DNA of 64,000 nucleotides from Lepidodermella squamata (Eukaryota; Gastrotricha): NCBI GenBank assembly GCA_047495785.1, contig JBLDXI010000003.1, positions 1,488,001 to 1,552,000 of the forward strand, read 5' to 3'. Shown piece by piece: positions 21,811 to 32,093 of this stretch (position 1 is its first letter; each line of letters starts with the position of its first letter). The notes under the pieces were generated by a model. It saw only the letters and a program-made list of their open reading frames with translations, ran no database searches and was not told where the DNA came from. The position numbers and the translations under genes were made by a program.

Positions 21811-22934
21811 AATAAACATTGAACAAGCACAAAGCAGCCTCATGCAAATTAAATCTAATGGCCAACCGTGAATGGATTTGCTCATAATGTCATCAATTTA
21901 TTGAAACTTCATTGAAAACCCTTGAGGCCAGAAGCTCTGCGAGTTCGATCAAAGCGAGCAACTTTTTTTCAAAATTGATATAAAAAAGCTCTGCCCATCG
22001 GCCGATAAATTGATCATTAAAGCCAGTTTCACAAATCAGAAACGCCCCTTGTATAATTTTCCAACGCTTGTAAGAAAATATGGGGGCATAAGGGTCCACC
22101 CGTGGGATTTTTCTCGTTGAAGTTTTCGTGTGGAAAATTCATTTCTTAAAACTTAAAACTATAAAAAATGTCGATGATTGTATTGCTAAAAGTAAATAAA
22201 ACCGCCGGAGAAGACGAAGCGAATTTAAACACCTGCTTGCACAATTCTTGCACACCATATCTGATGCTGCGAGTGCATTCAAGTTCTTAGTGAAACAAAT
22301 ATTGTAGTTGAGTAGGCATTGAGAAAAATAGCTGAAGGACGATGCAATAAGGCACCTATGAACACGCTAAATAAGACTAGTATAGTTGAACTAAGAAGAA
22401 ACCTTCAATAGAGCTTTAGAATTAACAAAAAATAAAGTTATATAAAAATTTAGCCAATACATGACAAAGAAAGTGTTTGTACTCTCCGAACTCTAATGAA
22501 GAGATCGTTTTGAGAAAACAGGTTCGCCCTGTTAGTCACCAAAGATCTTCCTCCCCCGTCTTATGACAGGGTGACCTAGGTGATCATCGATCATCCTAAC
22601 TTGCCATTCAAGCTCGTCAAATGACTTCAGGCGGTTATGATCTCTCAAAAAGATCTTTCATTTCTAAATCCCGTGCGGAAAACACAAATATCAATATATG
22701 AAGCTTCCAAGTGTCACGGTTAAAGATCCAGAGAGGTCACACAGATGACTCAAGATCATCCTCTAGCGGGGTGCTAAGGCGCCGGAGAAGGAAAAAGTAG
22801 ACTTTTCTGTCCTCTAGTTTATATGACGGTTTTAGGTGGTAATTCGACCATTCGATTCCATTCGACTATTGCCCCGCGCCAACAAAAATTGACAGCGATT
22901 TCGCATACCATGGAACAAAACTTGTTTTCACCCT
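21811..22934. other. Intergenic with a dispersed repeat copy
   Basis: A copy of the dispersed repeat lies at about 22160-22330 (GATTGTATTGCTAAAAGTAA, ACCGCCGG, AATTTAAACACCTGCTTG). I see no gene. Confidence 0.5.
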
Positions 22935-23241
22935 TCGGCCGAAGGTTTTAACGCTTTTTAAGCCAGCTATTTCAAAGGAATAATTATATCGTATTATTTC
23001 TCGAAAGATCTAATGTCTCGATACTTTCGAGTTCAGTAATTTCTCAGGGCTGTTAGAGAAAAAAAACGCCTCCACATCGGCTGTTTATTTGCTTTGATGC
23101 CGGGTGCGCGTGGAAATTCTTGTAGCTGGCCTGGATGAGACTTTAAAAGGAAGGCAGTTAGCAGCGCCTAATTCACTTCTCAACTTTTTTCTTTGTAAAT
23201 TTCTTCTGTTCTTTTCTGAAAATTCACCCTTTTGCAAGAAA
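22935..23241 (+). promoter_or_regulatory. Promoter of peptide gene P3
   Basis: Carries GAAGGTTTTAACG, CGAGTTCAGTAATTTCTCAG, TTTATTTGCTTTGATGCCGG near 23083, a TTTAAAAGGAAGG TATA-like box near 23142, AGCAGCGCCTAATTCACTTC and CTCAACTTTTTTCTTT, in the same order as P1, P2 and P4. Confidence 0.72.
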
Positions 23242-23519
23242 ATGATGCGCTGTGTTATTATCGCACTTATCGTAAGTTCTTGCGCTTGTGAATGAGCCTG
23301 TTTTCTATTGCGTTTTCACCATACAATAAGGTCGGCGTCGTTCTTAGCGATGTTCTATCTGAGCAAATCCAGGAGCCAGGAGAAGCAGCCAGAGCCGTAT
23401 TGTTCCGTCCTCATAAAGCGAAACCAGTTCAGTTGTCTTTCAGAGTCAGAGAGGCAGCAAGAGCCGTATTGTTCCGTCCTCATAAAGCGAAACCAGTTCA
23501 GTTGTCTTTCCGAGTCTGA
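23242..23519 (+). CDS. Secreted tandem-repeat peptide precursor P3
   Basis: Two exons, 23242-23271 (MMRCVIIALI) and 23331-23519, with a 59-bp intron. Exon 2 starts VGVVLSDVLSEQ, finishing the signal peptide, then two 23-residue units each beginning EAARAVLF and ending KPVQLSFRV. The units are nearly identical at DNA level. It is shorter than P1 (two units instead of four) with different peptide sequence inside the same frame. AATAAA lies near 23646 in the 3' flank. Function unknown; secreted Arg/Pro-rich peptide by inference. Confidence 0.75.
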
Positions 23520-23659
23520 AATTTCCTGGATAAATTAAATGAAGAATTTGCAATGCGCTAAATCGTGACCGTGAATTGCAATGCCAAAGTGAGAAGTTGA
23601 TGGTTTGCAAACTTATTGGATGATTGTATTCTTGATGAAATATTAAATAAACTATATCC

Positions 23660-24650
23660 GCAAGCACATTACTGACGTTTGTTATCACTGTACATCTACC
23701 ACTGTTAACGTTCGATCACATGGCATTTGGTTAACTTATACTTATAGTAAACTTTTAATTAACTTGAGCTTAGCTGCTAGTTATTTCTCGATCACACCCA
23801 TCATATCATGTCTAGTCAACGAGGTCAAGGTCATTCACCGCGAAATTTTTATCACGCATCAGTCATAAGTGCCGATCAGATGATTTTTATGTTTATCGAT
23901 CAGATATCGATCGATTTATCGATAATCGATAATATTGCGATTTTATGCTGATATCAGTGATACTTGGTTATTTTCATGCGATGAACTCAAAAATCACCAT
24001 GAAATTGGACCAATCATCACCCGAATCATGGAAATCAATCACCGATAATCGATAATCGATAATCGATAACTATCCAAAGTGCTATGGTCTATGACTGTTT
24101 CTAGGGGTATTTTAGTGCGCTGATTCGATTGCGCGCGTCAAAAATCTGATACCTGGCTGCGTTTCCATTCTATTAGTGAAAAACATGAATTATCTGTACG
24201 TCACAAAGCAAATTTCTCTGTACGTCACGGCGTTATTAATTTTTTGACGGCTTACCAAGGCAGCTAGCCAATATTGAGTTTCAAAATATGAAAACCTGGG
24301 TCATTACGCGTATGCCTGATTTTTGGCGCAGGGACTGAGCGATATTTGAGGGCTAGGCTGCTAGCCAAAATAGGGTCAGTTTAGGATTGCTCGACTTTCT
24401 CTGTACGTCACGGCGACTTTGCCCTCTGGCGCTGTCTTGAAAACTAGCGTTACATAGCAGGACAACAGCGCAGGACACTCGAAAAATATTCAGGAGTAAA
24501 ACGAGTGCTCATTTGCGTTCTTAGCATGCATAGTTTTTACATAATGCCTCTTTGACCAATCGCAGGTGGGTGTGTCACCTCTGTACGGCACGCGTGGCGG
24601 CACCCAAATCAGAAATAAAAATGCAGTTCTGTAAAATTGGAATTAAACAA
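23660..24650. other. Intergenic, short sequence repeats
   Basis: Contains runs of ATCGATAA at 23900-23930 and 24040-24070. Three copies of CTGTACGTCAC (24195, 24219, 24401) and a variant CTGTACGGCAC (24580) are spaced 20-200 bp apart. No coding signal. Confidence 0.5.
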
Positions 24651-24653
24651 TCA

Positions 24654-24725
24654 AGGTCCCATCGAGAATCAAACTCGAGTCGCTGGATTCAGAGTCCATA
24701 GTGCTAACCGCTACACCATGGAACC
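24654..24725 (-). pseudogene. tRNA-Gln(CTG), degenerate copy
   Basis: Reads GGTTCCATGGTGTAGCGGTTA.. with anticodon CTG. Compared with the copy at 30967-31038 it has a C-to-A change opening the top anticodon-stem pair and TTTGA in place of TTCGA in the T loop (loss of C56 and of the B-box consensus). Probably inactive. Confidence 0.7.
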
Positions 24726-24904
24726 TGTGATCAGGTTGACTGTACTCGTTAAGGCTTATTATATTCAAGCTGTTACAACAACAGGCCGTGACTTCATAAC
24801 CTTGTTATCTCCACATCTCCGTTTTCACATCAGCATGAAGCATTGTTGATGAAATACTTAATGCCATTAACAAGACCTTAAAGCCGGTCTCATATTCAAG
24901 CAAG

Positions 24905-24975
24905 GCATCGGTGGTTCAGTGGTAGAATTCTCGCCTGCCACGCGGGAGGCCCGGGTTCGATTCCCGGCCGATGCA
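24905..24975 (+). tRNA. tRNA-Gly(GCC)
   Basis: Seventy-one bases, GCATCGGTGGTTCAGTGGTA.., anticodon GCC, closing CCGATGCA. Acceptor, D, anticodon and T stems all pair; A box and B box (GGTTCGATTCC) are intact. Lies 180 bp from the tRNA-Gln copy in the opposite orientation, the same arrangement as at 31 kb. Confidence 0.95.
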
Positions 24976-25089
24976 AGCTATAATGTTTTTATCTCCCATT
25001 TTTTCTTCCATTTTTTCACAATTTTAGCCAGAATACAGTGCACCGCCGTTATCTGCAACCCGCTATCTGCCCACACCCGTTAGCAGTCA

Positions 25090-26898
25090 CCGATTTGTGG
25101 ACCCCGCTAAATAAATTAGTTGTGAATGTTTAATTAAAACATAATTATTTTGATTAATTAAAAAATTAAGTGTGATAAAATGCCAACCTAGTGACACGTG
25201 TTTGAAGTTATTTTCAGTTAAGAGTGGACGCTCTAATTGACAATAAACACATTGCTGAATGATCACTGCTTCAAGCTTCAAGTCGTCTCAAAAAATGCAG
25301 TTACGCAACATTGATAAAATTAGAAATTTCTTTCTCTCAGTTCTTGTTATTTTTATTCTTCCAAATCCAAGTTATTGCCTGTTATTACTACGTTTCAAAT
25401 GTTTACACTCTAGTTTCCTAAATATTGCTACCGATAGGTTTTACTCATCGTCCATCGTCGGATTTAATATGCATTTAGCGCATATGTAAGTTATACCAAC
25501 TATACACAGGTTCTTAAAACCGCGCTGACAACTAACCACTATGATAAACCAGGCGAAAATGTCTCTAAAGGACTTCGCCTCGCTTAGAGAGTAGACGGAG
25601 ATATATCAATCTGAGGTTAAACCATGGGTTGAGGTTTGAATTAGTAATTGAGTTTCTTTATCGCTGAATTTTTTATCTTCACCGAAAGTGGATTGTCATT
25701 TGTCTCATGCTGTTCATCTTTCTAAATAAAGATTCTTATCAGTTATCTATATCGATGATCATTAGCCAGAATCATGAAAGCAGAGCCTAGCAGAGGCCAG
25801 GCGTCTTGAAGTTAATTCCTCAGATCTACTGACGATCTAGACTTCAGGTTTCCTGCTAATTTTTCCTCCTTTTAATTTCTTCTAATTTTGACTTTGAATA
25901 TTGCAACATCCCGAGGAGCCGAAGGCTCTGCCAAAAATGTTTCCGTTTGATCCTCTCCTTTATTGTTTCTAGATTCATGTCATGACTTGAAATAGCTAGC
26001 TATCGCTTCGGCTTTCCGCTTCTCTCGCTTTAAGATTTTGTGAATTTTTTTTTTAACCATGAGCGTGACACATGCCCCGAAATCTGCTCTATCCATAGAT
26101 ATAGTTCAGTATAATATGTCTATGTTCAGTATAGATCGCCCTCTAGCGTGAAAAAGGGTGTACGCCATGCGCGCCAGATGGTCAGCTGACTATATTGATT
26201 CTGATTTCATACTACATAATTAAATGTTGGTGGGGTAGGTGTGCATTTTTAACGTTGTGCGATAAGTGTTAGCTAAATTCAGTATTTTGTTGATTAATTA
26301 AATAGTTGAGCGGCTTTTAATCTAATTTCTTCATTTATTCGGCTAAACCACTGTCTTTGATGCCCAAATCCCCCTTAGAAACCCCGGAGGATCAAAAATT
26401 CTACGGCGGATCAGATGGCTTTTTCAGAATTATTTCAATCATTCTTTTGAAGATAATTGAGGACTGGGGTTTTTTTATATTTTTTTTTACTTTATTTTCT
26501 AATCAACCTAACCATTTTTCGACTATAATCTACTCCAGCCCGTGTAATACATCTACTGCTATTACACCAGCATCTACTAATCTATAACCTACTGCAGATT
26601 TTGACCTAGAATCGCGTGGTGTAGTTCATTTTTGGATGGGAGTGACAGATACGAGGATAATTAAGAAGCCTCAATTACGTCTACCAAACATTATAACCGC
26701 CGGTTAACCGAGAATAACCGAAGTACGCTCGAAAAGCATCGTAACCGAACCGAACCGAACCAGAAGCTTAGAATTTGTACCCGAGGCATCTCTAAGTGCA
26801 ACCACCTACCGCCGGTGAGGCTCGACGCTCACTAGAAACCGCCTTTCGCTTTATTTTGTCTGCGGTGAAACTAACAGGATTATTTCACTGTCATTGTG
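25090..26898. other. Intergenic
   Basis: AT-rich. Open frames (for example 25259-25489, 26357-26587) have no recognisable domain. CCGAACCGAACC-type short repeats lie near 26740-26762. Nothing supported as a gene. Confidence 0.5.
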
Positions 26899-27245
26899 TC
26901 GAAACCTCTGGATATGTATTTCTTTATCGTTATGTATATCAAGTCTCAGCAGCAATTTCTCATGCAATGCATGTCTTCGGGTTTATTCTCCTTCATTTAA
27001 CGAAATACTGATGGCGTCTATCCGAGATGAATTCTTTTGTTAATTGTATTGCCAAAAGTAAATAAAACCGCCGGCAAAGATGATAACATGACAATATCAT
27101 CGCACAGAATTTGAACACCTGCTTGGGCAATACGTGAAAAAAGTCGGTCGATCAGTTCGCCATGATAACAACGACACAAGGCCTGCATGATGCTACGAGT
27201 GCACTTAAGCTCTTAGTAAAACAACATGTTTTGTAGTTGAGTATG
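26899..27245. repeat. Dispersed repeat, most complete copy
   Basis: Uninterrupted version of the repeat split by the Helitron at 8093. TCGAAACCTCTGGATATG opens it, then AACGAAATACTGATG, ATTGTATTGCCAAAAGTAA, ACCGCCGG, CACCTGCTTGGGCAATACG and CAGTTCGCCATGATAACAAC. Function unknown, non-coding. Confidence 0.7.
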
Positions 27246-27660
27246 CAGCAGGCTGCGAAGTATAGAGTGCTGAGGTGTCTCGACACCCCAGTAACCTTGG
27301 GAATCCGACCAGAGAAAGGCTGAAAAAACCACACAGCGTTAACGGCGCGCCAAAACAACCACTTAGATGACTCATTCGATCGTACTTTCAGTCGCCTAAC
27401 GTATTGGTGAAGTACGTTAGGCTTATTGAGCACCAATTTTTTCATCTATCGAACGTACTTTCCATATAAAATCTATAAATAGTAAAGTGGTTGTTTTGGC
27501 GCGTCGCTAACGACAGGAGGGATCCTTTGGGATCCTTTGGTTTCTTCAGCTGGTAGCTAGGACCACCTCGCCTCCCGGATCCTTCTGCGCAGGTATGCAG
27601 GAACGACTAAAAGAAACCATCACCAACATGAGACTTAATGAACATAAAAAGCCAATATAT
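27246..27660. other. Intergenic
   Basis: No supported gene. A short inverted repeat (GGCGCGCCAAAACAACCAC near 27345 and GTGGTTGTTTTGGCGCG near 27487) brackets about 160 bp and may mark a small MITE. Confidence 0.45.
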
Positions 27661-27669
27661 ATGACACAA

Positions 27670-28395
27670 TAATGGTGTCAACCTTAAAAAATCGTTTAAA
27701 ATCGAAAGTCTTTTTCTTTCATTACTTTTCAAATCGAACAATTTTTGTACTGAATTCTTTTTTGGTGGAAATCGCGGTCGGCATCGGCGATTTAATGCTC
27801 GGAAGCGCAGCCGATTCTAATGCATTCTGCTGGCACCTCGTGCATCAGCTCGTGAAAACCACAATGCCTAAGATATTGAACTACTACAGCAGTCCGAATT
27901 TCCTCTTGGCGAATCCGACTGCGGCGATCAATTCGACGGCGATGACTCTGAAGGCGTTACTGAAAAACTACAACGAAAAATCGAAAAATCGAAACGATTC
28001 GCCAACTATGCTGATCAACGAGTTTTGGAGGAAAATCTCTGTGCGAAGCGACTGCATTTGCATTGTTGGGCTATGATCCTGACCAGCTTTAAGAGCCGGA
28101 TTGAATCACGCCAGTTCACGCCGGCGCCAGTTTTCAAGTGGATAATTGTACGTTGCATTTCAAATAGCTGACTATTTTGATTGTTTATTAGCTCAGCTCT
28201 CGCGTTTAAGCGTGCAATAAAAATGGTTTTTGTTAAAATGCTTTCTTTGGTTCACATTTTTGCTTAGCTCTAGTCTAATCCTTTAATGCAGTCTGGTTCA
28301 TTCAGTGATTTGGAATTTAACAGAAATTAAAAATAAAAGATCCACCATAAACGCGTGAGCGGGCGGAATGAGCGGGCAGAAACACAAGGCGGAGA
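27670..28395 (+). mobile_element. Deleted Crypton-related remnant
   Basis: Near 27770-27830 the frame reads VEIAVGIGDLMLGSAADS, resembling the Crypton N terminus (MEITFDIGDLGLGALADG). Near 28360-28385 GAGCGGGCGGAATGAGCGGG is the inverse of the TTTCTGCCCGCT repeats at the Crypton 3' end. Between them about 500 bp contain no recombinase core. This fits an internally deleted, non-autonomous relative in the opposite orientation to the intact element. Based on short matches only. Confidence 0.45.
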
Positions 28396-28431
28396 CACAT
28401 TTCCCATTGAACCAAAAAAAACCAACCCTGT

Positions 28432-29402
28432 GGGAATTAAGGAATCCTTAACGGTTTAGGATTCCTGTTCCCACATGGATGGTTTTTTTCTGAAGAAAAA
28501 CTATTTATCCGCTCTAAAACCGGATAGAATGCCGGAACACTCACACCCAAGGTGCCAGGTTAAATTAATTTTGTTGCAATTATATAAAAAATCAATCTTA
28601 AAAAATCGTTTAGCAAATTGCTTTTGTTTGATCCATAGAGAATAGAGTTACCAGAGATGAAACTCCTATTGGAAACTTGAAGTTTTAATTCTTTTGCCGA
28701 TTTCGTAAATTTTCATTATGGCGGATCTTTTTTAAACTCACGCATGCATGTTTACATGTAAAAAAGGGTGTTTTTCAACGCGCTATACCCACTATCCCCC
28801 ATCATGGAATTTTTATTTTTTTATTTTAATCTAAGGGGATCGGTTTCAACTTCAACCAGTTCAAAGGAATCGGCTGGGAAATGAATGGTTTTGACGCCAT
28901 AGCGGTTTTCCCGAAGGTCACTTTTTGGGGGTTCAAAAATAGGTGTTTTCGGCTTGACCCCACGGCCACATCCTTGATCGGACCATCGTTTTCCTTGGTG
29001 GAAATGATAGAACTGAGTCCATATTATCACCATGTGAAATGAGTTGTTTACCAAGGCCGCCGTTCAAAAATTATTCATGGGTTTCAGAAGTTTTTAAGTA
29101 AATAACTCCACGGTGCATGTCCAACATCCAGAACTGACTATTTGATTATTATAAGCTCATCTCTCACAGGTTAAGCGTTCAATAAAAATGGGTTTTGTTA
29201 AAATGCACTCTTTGGTACACATTTTTGCTTTGCTAGTCCAATTTCCAATAGTCCAATAGTCCAATAGTCCAATGGAGCCTGCAACTCGATTTCAGCCCTT
29301 GAAAATAACCTCGGGCTTCGCTTCGCTACGCCCTCGGGCATTTTCAGCTGGCCGAAATCTCGTTTCTGCCCTCAACACCGTTAAGGATTCCTTAATTCCA
29401 CC
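28432..29402. mobile_element. Candidate non-autonomous element with 22-bp inverted ends
   Basis: GGAATTAAGGAATCCTTAAC (28434-28453) and its inverse GTTAAGGATTCCTTAATTCC (29381-29400) delimit about 970 bp lying immediately upstream of the P4 promoter. Inside the right end is the hairpin CCTCGGGCTTCGCTTCG / CGCCCTCGGGCATTTTC also found at one end of the Crypton (21500-21552). No transposase seen. Confidence 0.5.
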
Positions 29403-29724
29403 CTCTGGCCAGAGGTCTTAACATGTTTTCAAGCCAGTTATTAAAGAAAAACAAAAATTCGATGTTTTCGTAATCGTTTTCTTATGCCCTGAAGCATTGG
29501 AGACTTTCGACTTTCCAGTTCAATAATTGTCCAGGGTTGATAGATAAAAACTCATTGATCGGCTGTTTATTTGCTTTGATGCCGGGTGCGCGAGGGAGAT
29601 CGCGTGGTTCACGTGGCTGACTCTATATATGGAAGGCGGTTAGCAGCTCCTAATTCACTTCTCAACTTATTTCTTTAGAAATAATATCTTCCTTTCTTTT
29701 CGAACACTCACCATTTGCTAGATA
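29400..29724 (+). promoter_or_regulatory. Promoter of peptide gene P4
   Basis: Block order as in P1-P3: CCAGAGGTCTTAAC, TTGTCCAGGGTTGATAGA, TTTATTTGCTTTGATGCCGG (29567), GTGGCTGACTC, TATA box CTATATATGGAAGG near 29624, TTAGCAGCTCCTAATTCACT and CTCAACTTATTTCTTT. Confidence 0.75.
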
Positions 29725-30126
29725 ATGCTGCGCTGTTTAGTATTCGCACTCTTTGTAAGTTTTTGCACTTGTGAATAATCGGGCTTTCAAATGCGCTTTC
29801 ACCACAACAAGGTCGGTGTCGTTCTTAGCGACGTTCTATCCGAGCAAAGCCGTGGCACTTCTGCTGCTAAACCCAAGGTGCCTGTCAAAGTACCGTCACA
29901 AGGCCAAGCTACTGGTGCTCCTACCAAGATCCCAGGCAAACCTGTACAACGCCCTGAGCCACCGAAAGCTAAGCCTGCGGCAAACAAGATTGGAAAACCC
30001 CAGAAGCCACGAGAGGAAAGCCGAACTGTGCCTCATAGGCACCACGATAAACCGGTCGGCGTTTCTTTCAGGGTGCGCAGGTCGATTAACAAAGTTAAGC
30101 CTCTGCAGTTGTCACTTAGGATTTAG
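29725..30126 (+). CDS. Secreted Pro/Lys-rich peptide precursor P4
   Basis: Two exons, 29725-29754 (MLRCLVFALF) and 29812-30126, with a 57-bp intron. Exon 2 starts VGVVLSDVLSEQ as in P3. It then has a long Pro/Lys/Ala-rich spacer (AAKPKVPVKVP, KPVQRPEPPKAKPAA) absent from P1 and P3, followed by KPVGVSFRVR and a terminal KPLQLSLRI. So the C-terminal [KP]V.[LV]SFRV motif of the family is present once or twice. AATAAA lies near 30296. The secretory pathway is predicted from the hydrophobic N terminus; function unknown. Confidence 0.75.
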
Positions 30127-30439
30127 ATTGCGCAAACTTATCAAATCCAGAACGTTGGTGGGATGTTCAGCTTTGTTGTGGGATATTATGCTGTTAATTC
30201 GAAGATGAGTCTGAAATGTTCTGGACGAATGACGAAGCCAAAGTGACAAATAGATGGTTTGCAGGCTTGTCTGACACTTTATTGATGAAAAATTAAATAA
30301 ACTCCATATGCAAGCTTATTATATCACTCTCGTCTTACCCGCATTTCTGATGGAGAACAAGATTTGTTGGTAATTGTAGCACATAGCACATAGATTACAT
30401 GATAATCTAAAGAATTCATTAAACGGAGACCGATTTCGA

Positions 30440-30746
30440 CTAGGAGCCGCGGCGTTTGGTTATCTTGCGGCCGAACTTCTTGCTGTGGCGGCACTTCAGG
30501 GCGGCCACCCACTTACAGAAGGTTTTGCGGTTATTCTCGTATAGGACCGGCTCACCGATAATGGTGCTGTAATGGTGCTCCTGTGGTAGTTGCGGTGCAG
30601 CTTCTTCGATTCGACATTCCACACCTTGGCCTCAGAGCCTCAGAAATTGTGAAAATCATTAGCAAATTTTACTATAGAATCTTGGGCATTTAGTACTTAC
30701 CGAGTCCGAGCAGAACAAGAGCGACAATGGCGAGAATGGCGTGCAT
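30440..30746 (-). pseudogene. Dead copy of the Ser/Lys/Arg-rich secreted protein
   Basis: Minus strand. Exon 1 starts at 30746 (MHAILAIVALVLLGLG, donor GTAAGT). Exon 2 begins GSEAKVWNVESKKLHRNYH, matching AYSEAKVWNVESKEMHRNYH of the gene at 37617-38118. After that the frame shifts: the original frame runs into TGA, while another frame gives NRKTFCKW, HSKKFGRKI and TKRRGS followed by TAG where the live gene has KRRGSYSKS. The 3' half is missing. A TATATAAATT box on the minus strand near 30820 resembles that of the live gene. Confidence 0.8.
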
Positions 30747-30966
30747 TTTAATGAATTGATCGATTTGCAAGATTGAGAAATAAATAGAAGAAATAACTTG
30801 ATGATTTTATTGACCCAATTTATATACATGAAGATTTATTTCATATCGCGCAGTTCAATTAGTTCCTTTTGGTAGTTGGTACCAAAATACTGGTACAAAA
30901 TTACAAAATGCGGCTAATCAGAAATAAAAATATTTGCGAGTCAATAATATTTGAATAGAAAAATGA

Positions 30967-31038
30967 AGGTCCCATCGAGAATCGAACTCGAGTCGCTGGA
31001 TTCAGAGTCCAGAGTGCTAACCGCTACACCATGGAACC
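30967..31038 (-). tRNA. tRNA-Gln(CTG)
   Basis: Seventy-two bases on the minus strand, GGTTCCATGGTGTAGCGGTT.., anticodon CTG in the loop CTCTGAA. Acceptor (one G-T pair), D, anticodon (CTGGA/TCCAG) and T stems pair, and TTCGA is intact. Confidence 0.93.
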
Positions 31039-31217
31039 TGTGATGAGATTGAGGGTACTCGTTAAGGCTTATTATATTCAAGCTGTTACAACAACAGGCC
31101 GTGACTTCATAACCTTGTTATCTCCACATCTCCGTTTTCACACCAGCATGAAGCATTGTTGATGAAATACTTAATGCCATTAACAAGACCTTAAAGCCGG
31201 TCTCATATTCAAGCAAG

Positions 31218-31288
31218 GCATCGGTGGTTCAGTGGTAGAATTCTCGCCTGCCACGCGGGAGGCCTGGGTTCGATTCCCGGCCGATGCA
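31218..31288 (+). tRNA. tRNA-Gly(GCC)
   Basis: Same as the gene at 24905 except one C-to-T in the T stem, which still allows a G-T pair. Anticodon GCC, 71 bases, intact A and B boxes. Confidence 0.93.
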
Positions 31289-31751
31289 CGCTATAATGTT
31301 TTTATCTCAGAAAATAATTCCATTTTTTCACACTTTTAGCCAGAATACAGTGCTCCCCCGTTATCTGCAACCCCGCCATCTGCCTGGAAAAGTGTTCATA
31401 TTTTTATCCACGACTCAAAGCACAAAAGTGATTTGGCAATGAAAACTGCAATGTCCCATTGTGAATTCCCGGCATTGAGCACATATTATCAATTGAACAA
31501 TATTCACGAATACGATTTTCCACAGGCCGCTGAAAATAGGGAAAGGCGAATAAAAAATCAAGACGCGTTGTCATGTTTACTGTTTGCTTAGTGCCATCTG
31601 GCTTGCAACTCGCTCAAATTTAATCCCTGACTCGTTTACAGCCCCCGTTAGGTGTCTCACTCGATAATTGCACGACCCCGGCTCCGGCCCCAATGCGGAT
31701 ATCGGTGGAGCACTCCAGTGTCATTACGCTCAAAAATGAATCATCATCGCT

Positions 31752-31823
31752 AGGCCCAGGCGGGAATTGAACCCGCGATCTTCTGTTTACGAGACAGACG
31801 CTCTACCACTAAGCTACTGAGCC
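31752..31823 (-). tRNA. tRNA-Thr(CGT)
   Basis: Minus strand, GGCTCAGTAGCTTAGTGGTA.., anticodon CGT in loop CTCGTAA, T arm GCGGGTTCAATTCCCGC, closing CTGGGCC. All four stems pair. Confidence 0.93.
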
Positions 31824-32093
31824 GATTGATTCTAGCAAAATCCGAATGAATCAACGACTAAAAAGAAAAGAAATTAGCATTCCAAATCATTCAAGGATTC
31901 AAGTTATTACTTTGGTATTTCCTGGCCTAGAAACTTGCGTAAAAGAATAATGTGAGGAAACATGTGAACTTGTTTTATTAAGAGCATGTTCTTCCGGTCT
32001 CTATGTTTCAGGAATTATAGGAGTGTTGAAAGCTGTCGACTACATCATGTTCGCACGTCACAACATTCTAGGTTACAACTGGCTATCATATTT

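Larger units (their letters stand above)
30964..31375. repeat. Second copy of tRNA-Gln/tRNA-Gly segment
   Basis: About 410 bp nearly identical to 24650-25060, covering both tRNAs, the 180-bp spacer (ACAACAGGCCGTGACTTCAT and onward) and the right flank (AGCCAGAATACAGTGC). A direct duplication about 6.3 kb apart. Each copy follows a P gene (P3, P4), so the duplicated block may have been larger. Confidence 0.8.
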
